Assembly (NCBI GenBank): GCA_035455245.1
Contig: DATIFN010000003.1
Span: 1 to 64,000 of the forward strand
Origin: UBA8516 sp035455245
GTDB lineage: Archaea; Thermoproteota; Nitrososphaeria; Nitrososphaerales; Nitrosopumilaceae
Direction of reading: 5' to 3'
Length of the DNA stretch: 64,000 nucleotides
Position 1 is the stretch's first letter; each line of letters opens with the position of its first letter. The notes below the pieces were generated by a model. It was not told the DNA's origin. It did no database searches and saw nothing but the letters and a program-made list of their open reading frames with translations. Positions 1-8,496 of the stretch are shown here, piece after piece. The translations under genes and the position numbers were made by a program.

Positions 1-972
1 TGCATTGCCAAAAAGAAATCCGGCAAAGCCTTGACTAGACGATGATTTTCCAAATACAAGTGAAGGCGGGCTAGCGTCTGGTCCACCTCCAGCAACAGTT
101 CCTGCCAAAAGATTTAGAACCAATCCTGGACGGACGAGGCCTCCTGCTCCTCCACCAGCTGAACCAGTTTCAAAACCGAGAACGTATTGACCAGTAGTTA
201 CAGGGTCGACAAACCCTGCAGTTGTTGGGTCACTTGTTACAGTCAATCCATTGAAATCATGAGAGTCTTCATCGGATGAAGTTGTTATTACTGACCAACC
301 AAAATCTGGCGAAGCCCTGTAATACATTTGTAACAAACCTTCGGAATCTCCTCCATCCAAATTTATGATAGCATTTGCGTAAGAAAGGGTTACAGCTGCA
401 TTTGTGCCATCAAGTATTGCACCATTAGCAATTTCAATATCAATCGCGTGTGCAACTGGTCTAAAATTAAGATTAGCTAGCTCATTATCATCTATTATAA
501 AGTCGCTAATTATTACATCTCCAGGTGTATTGACTCCAAGGGTTACTTGGGCTCTAGCTGCCTCTACAGGATCCGGATTGTATTGTATTTCCATATTGCT
601 TTGTGCTGCAAAATTACCAACAAATACGCCAGAATTGATACCTGTTTCATTCAGAGATATTGCTTGAGAATTCACAAGCGCAGCAATTCCATCAAATCCA
701 TTTACGTCCAAGTTCCCGTTAAAATCAGTAATGATAAGTCCTACAGTATCACCGTTATGAAATATTGTTCTGTCTAGAGCGACAATAGGTTCTGGTGTAG
801 GTTCAAGACTTGTAATATCTCTGTAGGTAATCGTGTTGGATCCGTTTACAACAGATACAGTACGAGATGCTGCGGAGCTAGTTTGCATTGAAACGCAAGC
901 AAAGGAAATAACGACAATCATCAATGAGAGCCATACAAGTTTTTTTCTATCTAGAGCAGATGTTGATGCCAT
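1..972 (-). CDS. Secreted surface protein, C-terminus cut by window edge
   Basis: Leftward reading frame open from an ATG at 972 to the left edge (324 codons, no stop), so the protein is truncated at its C-terminus. Residues 10-33 form an N-terminal membrane or signal segment (LVWLSLMIVVISFAC region). The rest is polar, rich in Asn, Asp, Ser and Gly, and looks like extracellular beta-structure, with phrases such as LDVNGFDGIAALVN. It starts only 5 bases after the stop of the upstream metalloprotease, so the two are probably cotranscribed. I recognise no catalytic motif. It is probably an exported structural or S-layer-associated protein; function unknown. Confidence 0.75.
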   Translation of the reverse strand, partial: MASTSALDRKKLVWLSLMIVVISFACVSMQTSSAASRTVSVVNGSNTITYRDITSLEPTPEPIVALDRTIFHNGDTVGLIITDFNGNLDVNGFDGIAALVNSQAISLNETGINSGVFVGNFAAQSNMEIQYNPDPVEAARAQVTLGVNTPGDVIISDFIIDDNELANLNFRPVAHAIDIEIANGAILDGTNAAVTLSYANAIINLDGGDSEGLLQMYYRASPDFGWSVITTSSDEDSHDFNGLTVTSDPTTAGFVDPVTTGQYVLGFETGSAGGGAGGLVRPGLVLNLLAGTVAGGGPDASPPSLVFGKSSSSQGFAGFLFGNA

Positions 973-977
973 TTCGA

Positions 978-3900
978 CTAGGTAAGTTTTACCATTATTG
1001 TGACTGCATGTGGTGGGTTTTGATTATCAAGTAGTAGAGGCGGAGTTGGATTAACTAGTAGCCTGTCGGTTTCTGATGATATTGGGTTTTCAATGTAGAC
1101 ATTAACATAATATGTATCAGCCTTGTTTGGTGTTTTCCAGCCTACTTGATAGAAACCAAGTGAACTAGAATATGTTGCTGAACCGATTAATTTTGGTATC
1201 GGGTCTGTTGCTGTATAGTATTCTACGCGAAGTGTAGCATATGTAATATCTATTCCAGTTTGAGTTTGAAGATCAGTCTTGATTGGAAGGGCAGAACCTT
1301 TGTTGCGGGTTTCTGTTCCATCAGCAGCAGGAGGTGGAATAATAATATAATTAGCAGTTGCTAGTGTTTGCTGTTGAAGCTGTTGTTCATTTAACTCATC
1401 TACGCTTGCACCGTCTCCAGAGTTTGCACTACCCTTTATTCTAAAGTCCATGTTTGCCCAGTCATTGGAATCAGTAAGAGTTGTATCAGCAGTTGTCGCT
1501 TGACATCCAAATATTCCAAAATTATTGATGTCTTTGTTTGTATTTACAAATACGTCTGATGCAACGCCGCTTCCGTCCCAGTCAATATGAATTGGTGTTC
1601 CACCGGCTGCTGTAACAAAGTTTCCTCCTTTCCAAATGGGACTTTTTCCAGGTGTTCCCCAAACTATTCTTGGGGCAAAACTAGTAGTACTAACAAGACC
1701 ATTATTTTCGTTAAGATTTTTCTCATCCACAGCAGGCATCAACCCATTGGAATAGTCTAAAATCCATCCACCTGCCCCTCCTGCTGCAGCTTGGTTTAGA
1801 TAAGAGCCAGGCAGTTGTCTTGAATAACTCATTACGCTGATATAGTTTGGTTTGCAGTTCTTTAGAGACTGACCAAGAACAGTTGGGTTGTCCGAGGTTG
1901 CTGGTTGTGCCCATCTATAGCCTCCATGGTCTAGATTTAGAAGATGGCCCAACTCGTGCATGAATGTTCCAGCCTGCTCATCTTCACTGCCAACTCCATG
2001 ACTATTTACTTGAGTATATGCTCCAAGTGCAATGACCATGTCATTTCCTCTAAGTTCTGCTCGTCCGGAAGGACCACCCATTCCATGAGCAAAGAGGGCA
2101 TATCGCATTACCTGTGCCATTGCTTGTTGTTTGGTTGTAAATATTACAGGACTAACATTTTCTGCAGACACTGTTGATACTGTTGCTCCACTTATCGTCA
2201 ATGGGATTGTAATATCACCAACTGCAACATTACTAACCTGAGCTGTTGTTTTAAATGGAATTTTTGTTGTGAGTATCTTTACCGTACTTGAGGAGCTTGT
2301 TATTGTAGATGTAATCTTGGTATCATCAATGTTTAATCCAGTTGCATCACCAGCACTGATTGCAGCTCCAGGACTAATTGAAGAAGGAGAGGCTGAAAGA
2401 TTTAATTTCATTTTCAAAATAATGGTCCCGTGTACAGAGTTAATTGGAGTAGTACCGCCATCAAGTGGAGTCGTAATTGAGAGACCAGAGAATTTCACTG
2501 ATGTGCCACTAACTACAGAATTTGTTTGTGTTCCTGTAAAGGTAACACGGTCTGCAGCATTACCAAAGTAACTAGCCTTGATAGAATCAAAGTCGTTACC
2601 TCTATTGGTGTCTATGTCTCTCCAGATATTTACTGGAATTACTTCTGGAATGTTTGTGTCGCTTACAGCAACGTGGAGATTCATGTTATGGTCAGTGAAT
2701 TTTTGTACAACACGCGAAATTGCATTAGCGTTTGGTGTATGACCAACAAAACTGTCAGCCTCTACATACACATCCTTCTTTCCAACAACAGCACCTGCTA
2801 GAGGGTAGAACCTTTGAGTAGTACCTGCAGTGTATGGTATGCCGCCAGTTTCATAAACATCACAAATACCATCCAAGTCTGTATCATCATTAGCGGCATT
2901 TGTATCAGTGTCACATGCGTTTATCACGATAAGATCAGTTACATCAGCTATTGTTGTTGTGTCTGCCCCAATACCACCTGGACTATAGTTTACATCATAT
3001 GATTGAGAAGCAGTGTCGGATGCATAGTAACCCACATCCCCATCAAATTTTGCACTAATCAAATAATTTTGTCCCTCTGCAGATGGTGCTGTCCCTTTTG
3101 TAGAAAAGGTACCACCACTAAAGAGCAATGTTGTACCGTCAACAGACAGGTCATCAGAAATGTCATCAAACTCATTAGAGAATATTACTTGTTCAGCTGC
3201 GTTTCGTGCTGCCAATGAAGTGATTCCAATTGTCCCATCACCACCGACCACATTATCAATTTTTATCTTCGTTATTCCATTGACATCCGATACCGGTGGA
3301 GAGGTTTCACCTGATCCTACTGATTGGGTATTTGTGGCACCGCCAGCTGTTACTAACAAATTAAATGTTGCAGTGGTACCACAGAAAACAAAATCAACAT
3401 ATGTTGGATTTCCTGGAACTGTAATTTCTGCACCCTGATGAACTTGGATTAATTTATCTGAACCACTACATGTACGTGACACTATTCCAGAATCTACGAT
3501 TTGGACTCCACCAGTTGTTGCTGGTTCTAGTGTGACAGATGGATTAGAGGTAAATGTAATTGATTTGTTTGGTACGCCTTTTGTTGTTCCGGCAACATTG
3601 AGACTACCATGAACATAGATCTTGGCACCTTGTGTAACACTTGTGATTTCTGCCAGACTTATTGTTGTATTTAGTTTTTGTATCTCAATGGTTAGTGTTT
3701 TTGTAGTTTCAGTATTTCCTACCTTATCAACACAACGGTATAATATTGTGTTTGTACCAGGTTGACTGACTGTTATTCCACCAGCATAGGTAGTGAAAGC
3801 AGATCCATTTAGTTTGTATTCTATCTTGTCTGGACCAGAGCCAGGCGTTGGATCAGAACAGCCAAGTGATACTATGGCACCAGGAGCGTATGTACCACCA

Positions 3901-4622
3901 GTAGGACTGGCACCATTTATCTGAGCAGTTGTCGTTGGAACAATTTCGTCTTTAAAATTAATTTTCATAGAAATCTTTGTCACCAAAACGTCTTTGGAAT
4001 CGGTGTTTTGAGCAACACCAAATGTTAATGGAACACCGGTACCTCCGGATTGCCATGTACTAACTTCTGTTAATGTAAACGGCAACCCAGAGGCAGGATC
4101 TTTTGTAACATCTCTGATATAATCAACATAGCTAGTTGTCATAGGAATACCACCCAGTGGTAGATCACTTGTTGTAGTTCCTTTTGCAACTACCAAGCTC
4201 ATCTTTGTTGTTTGCGGACCTGATTTCTTTGCAGTCGCAATCAGATCAATTTTGTTAATTACAGTACCAGGTTGAAATGCAATCTTTTCAAAATTATACG
4301 TCTGATGATCATTGTTAACATTACTTGTTATGTACTTGTCACTTGTTGTTTCTTTTATCAAAACGGCATCTAACTTTGTATAAGTAGTTGCTCCAGTCCT
4401 CCATTTGTCAACACTTGCATAGGTTGGAAGTGTAGGAGTTGAAACAGGAGGAACCTCAATTATAACAGACTTTGTGGAAGGGTCTACGCTAACGTTTGTG
4501 TAGGCTTGAGTGCTTGAAATATGTGTGAATAAAATGCTTGATGCTGCTAACGATATTGTGAAAAGAGCGACAACAAAGATTATCTTGTTAAAGGAATCTT
4601 TAGATACCAACCTTTTTTCCAC
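978..4622 (-). CDS. Large secreted metzincin-type metalloprotease
   Basis: A 1214-residue protein starting at GTG 4622. Residues about 14-35 are a signal or membrane segment, so it is likely exported and possibly anchored. Beta-rich domains follow, then an Asp-rich calcium-binding-like stretch (DTDLDGICD) near residue 600. The catalytic zinc motif HELGHLLNLDH begins at H889, giving ligands H889, H893 and H899 with E890 as general base. A Met-turn candidate (SVMSYS, M931) lies 38 residues after the third-motif His, as in metzincins. The usual Gly of HExxHxxGxxH is Asn here. Substrate unknown; a role in surface protein processing or organic nitrogen scavenging is inference. A TATA box lies 24 bases upstream with a palindrome between it and the start. 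Confidence 0.85.
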   Translation of the reverse strand: MEKRLVSKDSFNKIIFVVALFTISLAASSILFTHISSTQAYTNVSVDPSTKSVIIEVPPVSTPTLPTYASVDKWRTGATTYTKLDAVLIKETTSDKYITSNVNNDHQTYNFEKIAFQPGTVINKIDLIATAKKSGPQTTKMSLVVAKGTTTSDLPLGGIPMTTSYVDYIRDVTKDPASGLPFTLTEVSTWQSGGTGVPLTFGVAQNTDSKDVLVTKISMKINFKDEIVPTTTAQINGASPTGGTYAPGAIVSLGCSDPTPGSGPDKIEYKLNGSAFTTYAGGITVSQPGTNTILYRCVDKVGNTETTKTLTIEIQKLNTTISLAEITSVTQGAKIYVHGSLNVAGTTKGVPNKSITFTSNPSVTLEPATTGGVQIVDSGIVSRTCSGSDKLIQVHQGAEITVPGNPTYVDFVFCGTTATFNLLVTAGGATNTQSVGSGETSPPVSDVNGITKIKIDNVVGGDGTIGITSLAARNAAEQVIFSNEFDDISDDLSVDGTTLLFSGGTFSTKGTAPSAEGQNYLISAKFDGDVGYYASDTASQSYDVNYSPGGIGADTTTIADVTDLIVINACDTDTNAANDDTDLDGICDVYETGGIPYTAGTTQRFYPLAGAVVGKKDVYVEADSFVGHTPNANAISRVVQKFTDHNMNLHVAVSDTNIPEVIPVNIWRDIDTNRGNDFDSIKASYFGNAADRVTFTGTQTNSVVSGTSVKFSGLSITTPLDGGTTPINSVHGTIILKMKLNLSASPSSISPGAAISAGDATGLNIDDTKITSTITSSSSTVKILTTKIPFKTTAQVSNVAVGDITIPLTISGATVSTVSAENVSPVIFTTKQQAMAQVMRYALFAHGMGGPSGRAELRGNDMVIALGAYTQVNSHGVGSEDEQAGTFMHELGHLLNLDHGGYRWAQPATSDNPTVLGQSLKNCKPNYISVMSYSRQLPGSYLNQAAAGGAGGWILDYSNGLMPAVDEKNLNENNGLVSTTSFAPRIVWGTPGKSPIWKGGNFVTAAGGTPIHIDWDGSGVASDVFVNTNKDINNFGIFGCQATTADTTLTDSNDWANMDFRIKGSANSGDGASVDELNEQQLQQQTLATANYIIIPPPAADGTETRNKGSALPIKTDLQTQTGIDITYATLRVEYYTATDPIPKLIGSATYSSSLGFYQVGWKTPNKADTYYVNVYIENPISSETDRLLVNPTPPLLLDNQNPPHAVTIMVKLT

Positions 4623-4623
4623 A

Positions 4624-4639
4624 TTCCCAAAGTTGGGAA
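4624..4639. promoter_or_regulatory. Palindromic operator-like site
   Basis: A perfect inverted repeat, TTCCCAA-AG-TTGGGAA, fills the space between the TATA box at 4641-4650 and the GTG start of the metalloprotease at 4622. A site here would overlap the transcription start, which is a classic place for an archaeal repressor. An imperfect copy (TTCCCAACTTTGGCAA) occurs at 5220-5235, just after the P-II gene. Confidence 0.45.
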
Positions 4640-4640
4640 A

Positions 4641-4650
4641 TTATATAAAA
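4641..4650 (-). promoter_or_regulatory. TATA box of the metalloprotease gene
   Basis: TTTTATATAA on the minus strand, centred about 24 bases before the GTG start at 4622. The spacing predicts a leaderless or nearly leaderless transcript. Confidence 0.55.
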
Positions 4651-4830
4651 GGATGATCTTTTTGATTCATTAAATTTAGGCACAAATTAATAAAAATAAG
4701 AAAAATAAACTATTTTAATGTAATTTTTACAAGTTTTAATTTAGGTTTTTTAAATGAAGTCTAGATCCATTCATAGTGAAATCATCTTTGCCTTTTGCAA
4801 TTTTACAAAATTTACATTTTAAAAAATTGA

Positions 4831-4836
4831 TTTATA
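4831..4836 (+). promoter_or_regulatory. TATA box of the P-II gene
   Basis: TTTATA centred 27 bases before the TTG start at 4861. No Shine-Dalgarno sequence is present, so the transcript is probably leaderless, which supports the TTG start. Confidence 0.45.
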
Positions 4837-4860
4837 CTCCATCACAAATTAGACTGGTTA

Positions 4861-5205
4861 TTGAAAAAAATTGAAGCAATAGTAAGACCGGAAAAAGTAA
4901 GAGGGATACTAGGGGTGCTAAAAGAAATAGGGGTTACTGGTGCTACAGTGGTTTCTGAAAGGGGCCAGGGAGATGGCATTAGACCCATGATAAGAGACAG
5001 CAAGGGAATGCCACTTCATACTGCGGAATACAACCCAATGAACTCTGTTATAACAATAGTTAATGATTCAATGGTTAATAGTGTGCTAGACGGAATTGCA
5101 AAAGTTGTTGTAAGCGGATCAAAGGGAAGTGGGAAGGTCTTTGTTTTTCCAGTAGAGGAAGTAATGGACTTGGAAACCGGACGAAGAAGTACGAATTTTA
5201 TGTGA
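4861..5205 (+). CDS. Divergent P-II family signal protein (GlnK-like)
   Basis: This 114-residue protein has the P-II fold signature: MKKIEAIVRPEK at the N-terminus, a central ferredoxin-like beta-alpha-beta, and KVFVFPVEEV near the C-terminus. P-II proteins sense ATP/ADP and 2-oxoglutarate and control nitrogen transport and assimilation. The start is TTG, backed by the TATA spacing. The T-loop (about residues 36-55) lacks the usual uridylylation Tyr context, and the usual TGKIGDGK B-loop reads SGSKGSGK, so ligand or partner specificity may differ. No amtB ammonium transporter gene is adjacent. Confidence 0.88.
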   Translation: MKKIEAIVRPEKVRGILGVLKEIGVTGATVVSERGQGDGIRPMIRDSKGMPLHTAEYNPMNSVITIVNDSMVNSVLDGIAKVVVSGSKGSGKVFVFPVEEVMDLETGRRSTNFM

Positions 5206-5291
5206 TTTAATTTAGAAGATTCCCAACTTTGGCAACCCCGGTCTAGAAATTCTTTTTTATGTAAACACATAAAATCATTTTACATTTTGTA

Positions 5292-5434
5292 CTATTTTTT
5301 ATTCACACCACAGTACCAGCCGACTAAAATTCTAGTTACAAGAAAAACAGCACCCAGAATGGCTAGTTTATGTTTTCTCTTCCTTTCTGTCTTTCCTCTC
5401 TCTTATTCCAATTCTTTTTACGACCAAAATCCAT
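5292..5434 (-). pseudogene. Possible small membrane protein broken by a 2-base GA insertion
   Basis: ATG at 5434 opens a basic frame (MDFGRKKNWNKR...) that stops after 23 codons. A second frame, from which only two bases of a GA run need to be removed, continues through a typical membrane segment (KLAILGAVFLVTRILVGWY) to a TAG at 5292. Joined, they make a 46-residue protein with a Lys/Arg-rich N-terminus and one membrane span. A CTTAAG TATA-like element lies about 26 bases before the ATG. Either a pseudogene, a slippage site or a sequencing error. The joined frame is inference. The rest of 5206-5511 shows nothing else I can identify. Confidence 0.4.
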
Positions 5435-5511
5435 TTGATTTCTAAGACTCCTAAAACCTTAAGGATTTGTAAGGAGTTATCTAGCAATAACCGTTCCAAT
5501 AAAAAATTACA

Positions 5512-5736
5512 GTGTATTTTATTTTTATTGAAAAAAATGATGGAAAGTATGAAACAGCTAAAGTTCTATCTGAAACTGTAAGAAATGATAGAACCTGTAG
5601 GGCTTGTGAGAGTGACTGGTTTAGTTTTGCCACGAATCATAGTACCAAATGCTGGTCTTTTCAAGAAAGAGAGTCTAGGGCTTTAAGAAAAATACACATG
5701 CGATATGATTATATTTTAATTCCAAGAAGAATTTGA
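5512..5736 (+). CDS. Small Cys-containing protein, unrecognised
   Basis: A 74-residue frame with a GTG start and a CxxC pair (TCRACES) plus a third Cys further on. I do not recognise the family. There is no clear TATA box at the expected spacing and the N-terminus is not distinctive, so this may not be a real gene. Confidence 0.3.
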   Translation: MYFIFIEKNDGKYETAKVLSETVRNDRTCRACESDWFSFATNHSTKCWSFQERESRALRKIHMRYDYILIPRRI

Positions 5737-5837
5737 AAATTAAAATTATTTTTTGATTTTTGCCATTTCCACAAAAGAAAGGCGTTCTTTATAGATTGTT
5801 ACTGGACTTTAATAATGAGAAATCCTGATAATCTTTA

Positions 5838-6161
5838 ATGGATCCAGATGAGGTTTCTAAGAAGTTAGATTATTTTTGGGAACAATTAACAGCTGACATT
5901 CCAGATGCCCCCGAAAAGGCAATGAAACATTTGGATGACATGATTACTTATTGTGAGGGAGTTACAGATAACGAAGCCGATCCTATAATAAAAATGTCCA
6001 ACCAACTTCTTTTATTTTCACTGAATATTGTACGAGGCATTTTGGATGTTGCATTTCAGACACGAAAGAAATTTGAGAACATAGCACCCAAACTCAATAA
6101 TTTTGAAGACAGGATAGGAAGACTAGAGAAGAGGATTGCCGACATGGAAAAAGGAAGATAG
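5838..6161 (+). CDS. Helical coiled-coil protein, unrecognised
   Basis: A 107-residue acidic, fully helical protein starting at ATG 5838. Residues 80-105 carry a heptad-like pattern (FEDRIGRLEKRIADMEKG) predicting a short C-terminal coiled coil, so it may oligomerise or act as an adaptor. A TTTATA element lies about 45 bases upstream. No catalytic motif or membrane segment is seen. The composition matches real coding sequence. Confidence 0.6.
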   Translation: MDPDEVSKKLDYFWEQLTADIPDAPEKAMKHLDDMITYCEGVTDNEADPIIKMSNQLLLFSLNIVRGILDVAFQTRKKFENIAPKLNNFEDRIGRLEKRIADMEKGR

Positions 6162-6301
6162 TTTATGGAATATTTGCAGAGGCTGAAATTTGAAAGATAA
6201 TTACGCAAACCGAAATAATGACGAGATAAGGATTTCTCATATGAGTGATTGGACGTAAAGACCACAAGATCACTTATTATCGTCTAATGTGTAAGTACAA
6301 C

Positions 6302-6397
6302 ATGATAAAATATATGGTTGTCATTGGAGCTGGAATATTCTTCTTTGCTAGTTTATTTTTCCTAGTAACATCAACAGTTAACTCAATCATTCATTAA
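6302..6397 (+). CDS. 31-residue single-span membrane peptide
   Basis: A small frame from ATG 6302 to TAA encodes MIKYMVVIGAGIFFFASLFF... followed by a short polar tail. It is one hydrophobic helix with a single basic residue at the N-terminus. A TTATTA element lies about 25 bases before the ATG. Nothing else is visible in the 433-base interval 6162-6594 apart from the TATA element of the next gene near 6567-6575. Function unknown. Confidence 0.35.
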   Translation: MIKYMVVIGAGIFFFASLFFLVTSTVNSIIH

Positions 6398-6594
6398 ATA
6401 AATTAAAATTACTTAAACCAAATTTATGAAAGAAAAATAAAGTTACTAAAACCAAATTGATTCATTGATTTAATTTTCCAGAAAAACATTTGTCAAATTA
6501 AGTTATAAGAAAGACATCTATTTTTGTGCCTGATTATTCAGGTATTATTTAACGAACTCTGAATAGTATTTATCTAGTAAAAATCATTAATATT

Positions 6595-7689
6595 ATGAAA
6601 ACAATGGTTGAGGACAAGGCACAGAAAGAGGAAGAGTCAAAGCTTACCGATTCAGATTATTCAAGAAACAAGTTTTTCAAAAAAGGAATCAAATTGATGG
6701 CAGACGAGAAGATGGAAGATGCAGCCCAAGCATTTGAGCAGGCATTAAGAATAGATCCTGGACATGTTGATTCTCTGATAAAATTAGGTTATGCCAGATT
6801 TCATCTGGATGATTTTAGTGCCGCAATGCAAGCCTATGACCAGGTGCTGCAAATTGATGTCACAAATGCCGATGCGTGGAACCTAAAGGGACTAGTCCAT
6901 TACGAAACAAAAAACTATGAAAAGGCACTAGAATGTGTTGAAAAAGCGATTGATTCTGACCCGACTGACGGCATGGCGTGGTACAATAAGGGATGTTATC
7001 TTTCTATTTTAAATCAAATACCAGAAGCCATCGAGGCTCTGAAACGTTCTATAGAAATTGATGTGAAAAATGCAAAACGAGCTGTAAGGGACAAGGATTT
7101 TGAGAATGTAAAAGCTGATGAAGGATTTAGAAGAATTGTTGAAGTTGTTGTTTTAGAATCCATTCGACAAGGGTATCACCAAATCGGACCAATGGTTTGG
7201 ACTACAATGCTTAGCAAAGCTGAGATTGAAGACGCTGCAAGAAAATTATTAGAAAAAGGATTGATAATAAAAAATGAGAAAAAACAGGGATTTCATGTGC
7301 AAACAAGTTATGATCTTGCGCCAGAGCTAGCAGAAAAAGTAGGTGCTGAAAAGAAATCAAAGTTTGGAATTAAAAAGAAAGGTTCGGTATCAGTTCAACA
7401 ATTAAAAGAAATCAGTGAAGCGATCCAAGAAACCAAATCATCCATAGAAAGGCTAGACGTAGAGACCACCCTTGAAAATCTTGATGTGTTCACCGATCCT
7501 TCAAAGAAAGGACCTCTAATGATTGAGCATTTCTTTGAAGATCACAGGGAGATAAGACTGTACAAAATTAGAATAAAGGACAGAGGTGTAGAATACTTAC
7601 AGGCAAACAAGCAAAAAATTCTAGGACTTCTTGACAACATGGAAATGATTGTCACAAGGAAGCTTCGAAGTGAAGTAGCTCAAAATTAG
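6595..7689 (+). CDS. TPR-repeat protein with C-terminal helical/winged-helix-like region
   Basis: A 364-residue protein. Residues about 25-160 hold four tetratricopeptide repeats, shown by the recurring pattern A-x-x-x-[FY]-[DE]-x-[AV]-L-x-I-D with Asp-Pro turns, which usually mediates protein-protein contacts. Residues about 180-235 look like a small winged-helix-type domain (AEIEDAARKLLEKGLIIKNEKKQ), and the remainder is charged and helical. A TATTTATC TATA element lies about 24 bases before the ATG, supporting this start. No enzyme motif is visible. Convergent with the rhodanese gene, 3 bases apart. Confidence 0.8.
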   Translation: MKTMVEDKAQKEEESKLTDSDYSRNKFFKKGIKLMADEKMEDAAQAFEQALRIDPGHVDSLIKLGYARFHLDDFSAAMQAYDQVLQIDVTNADAWNLKGLVHYETKNYEKALECVEKAIDSDPTDGMAWYNKGCYLSILNQIPEAIEALKRSIEIDVKNAKRAVRDKDFENVKADEGFRRIVEVVVLESIRQGYHQIGPMVWTTMLSKAEIEDAARKLLEKGLIIKNEKKQGFHVQTSYDLAPELAEKVGAEKKSKFGIKKKGSVSVQQLKEISEAIQETKSSIERLDVETTLENLDVFTDPSKKGPLMIEHFFEDHREIRLYKIRIKDRGVEYLQANKQKILGLLDNMEMIVTRKLRSEVAQN

Positions 7690-7692
7690 ATT

Positions 7693-8496
7693 TTACTCTG
7701 CAGAAAGGTCCCAGTAATTTGCATCTTTTTGGCTTGAAGTTGGCTTGTCAAGCGATTTCCATTCCTTAAATGAACGTACGTACAGTTTTACATTTGGCAT
7801 TCCGATGGATTTGAGAGCATAGTATCCTAGTCCAGAAAGGGTTCCAACACTACCACAATATGTTATGATTTCAGAATTTGGTGAAATGTTCCTGTTTTGA
7901 ATTAGTTTTTTTAGATCCTCTTTTGGGCGCAAAATGTTGTCTTGGGATGCAAGCATCCTGTATGGAATGTTGACTGCTCCCGGAATGTGATTATCAAGAT
8001 AGTTTAGTCTTTCCCTGTTGTCTATCAAGACTGTCTCTTTTTTTTCTTTAGCAGAGTCTAGATAATCCACCGTCGCAAGAATTTCTGGTTTGAGTTTAAG
8101 CGAATGTGTTTTTTTGTCATATGAAACCGTTTCAGAATTTGTTTCAAGCCCCATCTTTTTCCATACTCCAAAGGTGACATCTAACAGTGAAACATCATCA
8201 TGACCTACATATTGTAAAGTCCAGGCAACCCTTGATGCCAATGCACCAAACGTATCGTCATATACCACTACTGGAGTTTGATCATCAATTCCATAAGACT
8301 GGATAAGCTGCAAAACTTTTTGTGGACTGTCATCAGCCAAAAGATTTGCAAGTGGAAGATTTGCTGCTCCTGGTATGTGACTTTGTTTATAGTCATCTTC
8401 CTTTCTTATGTCAAGCACTCTAACACTTTTGTCTCTGACTTGGGATCGTAATGAGTCGGAATCTATCGTTATCCGTGATTTTTTTTCGCCACTCAC
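7693..8496 (-). CDS. Two-domain rhodanese, thiosulfate/3-mercaptopyruvate sulfurtransferase
   Basis: A tandem rhodanese of 267 residues. The C-terminal domain carries the catalytic loop TYCGSVGT (Cys about 214), and the N-terminal domain has Asp at the equivalent place (VYDDTFGA), so it is the usual non-catalytic partner. It transfers sulfane sulfur from thiosulfate or mercaptopyruvate to an acceptor. I chose GTG 8496 because it overlaps the sulfite reductase stop in a GTGA junction; an upstream GTG at 8505 would add three residues. It is translationally coupled to sulfite reductase, which implies joint work in sulfur assimilation or sulfite/thiosulfate handling. Confidence 0.9.
   Translation of the reverse strand: MSGEKKSRITIDSDSLRSQVRDKSVRVLDIRKEDDYKQSHIPGAANLPLANLLADDSPQKVLQLIQSYGIDDQTPVVVYDDTFGALASRVAWTLQYVGHDDVSLLDVTFGVWKKMGLETNSETVSYDKKTHSLKLKPEILATVDYLDSAKEKKETVLIDNRERLNYLDNHIPGAVNIPYRMLASQDNILRPKEDLKKLIQNRNISPNSEIITYCGSVGTLSGLGYYALKSIGMPNVKLYVRSFKEWKSLDKPTSSQKDANYWDLSAE

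Noticed and set aside
404..777. Two plus-strand frames near the left edge
   Set aside because: Antisense to the long open minus-strand frame that runs off the left edge and has a signal peptide.
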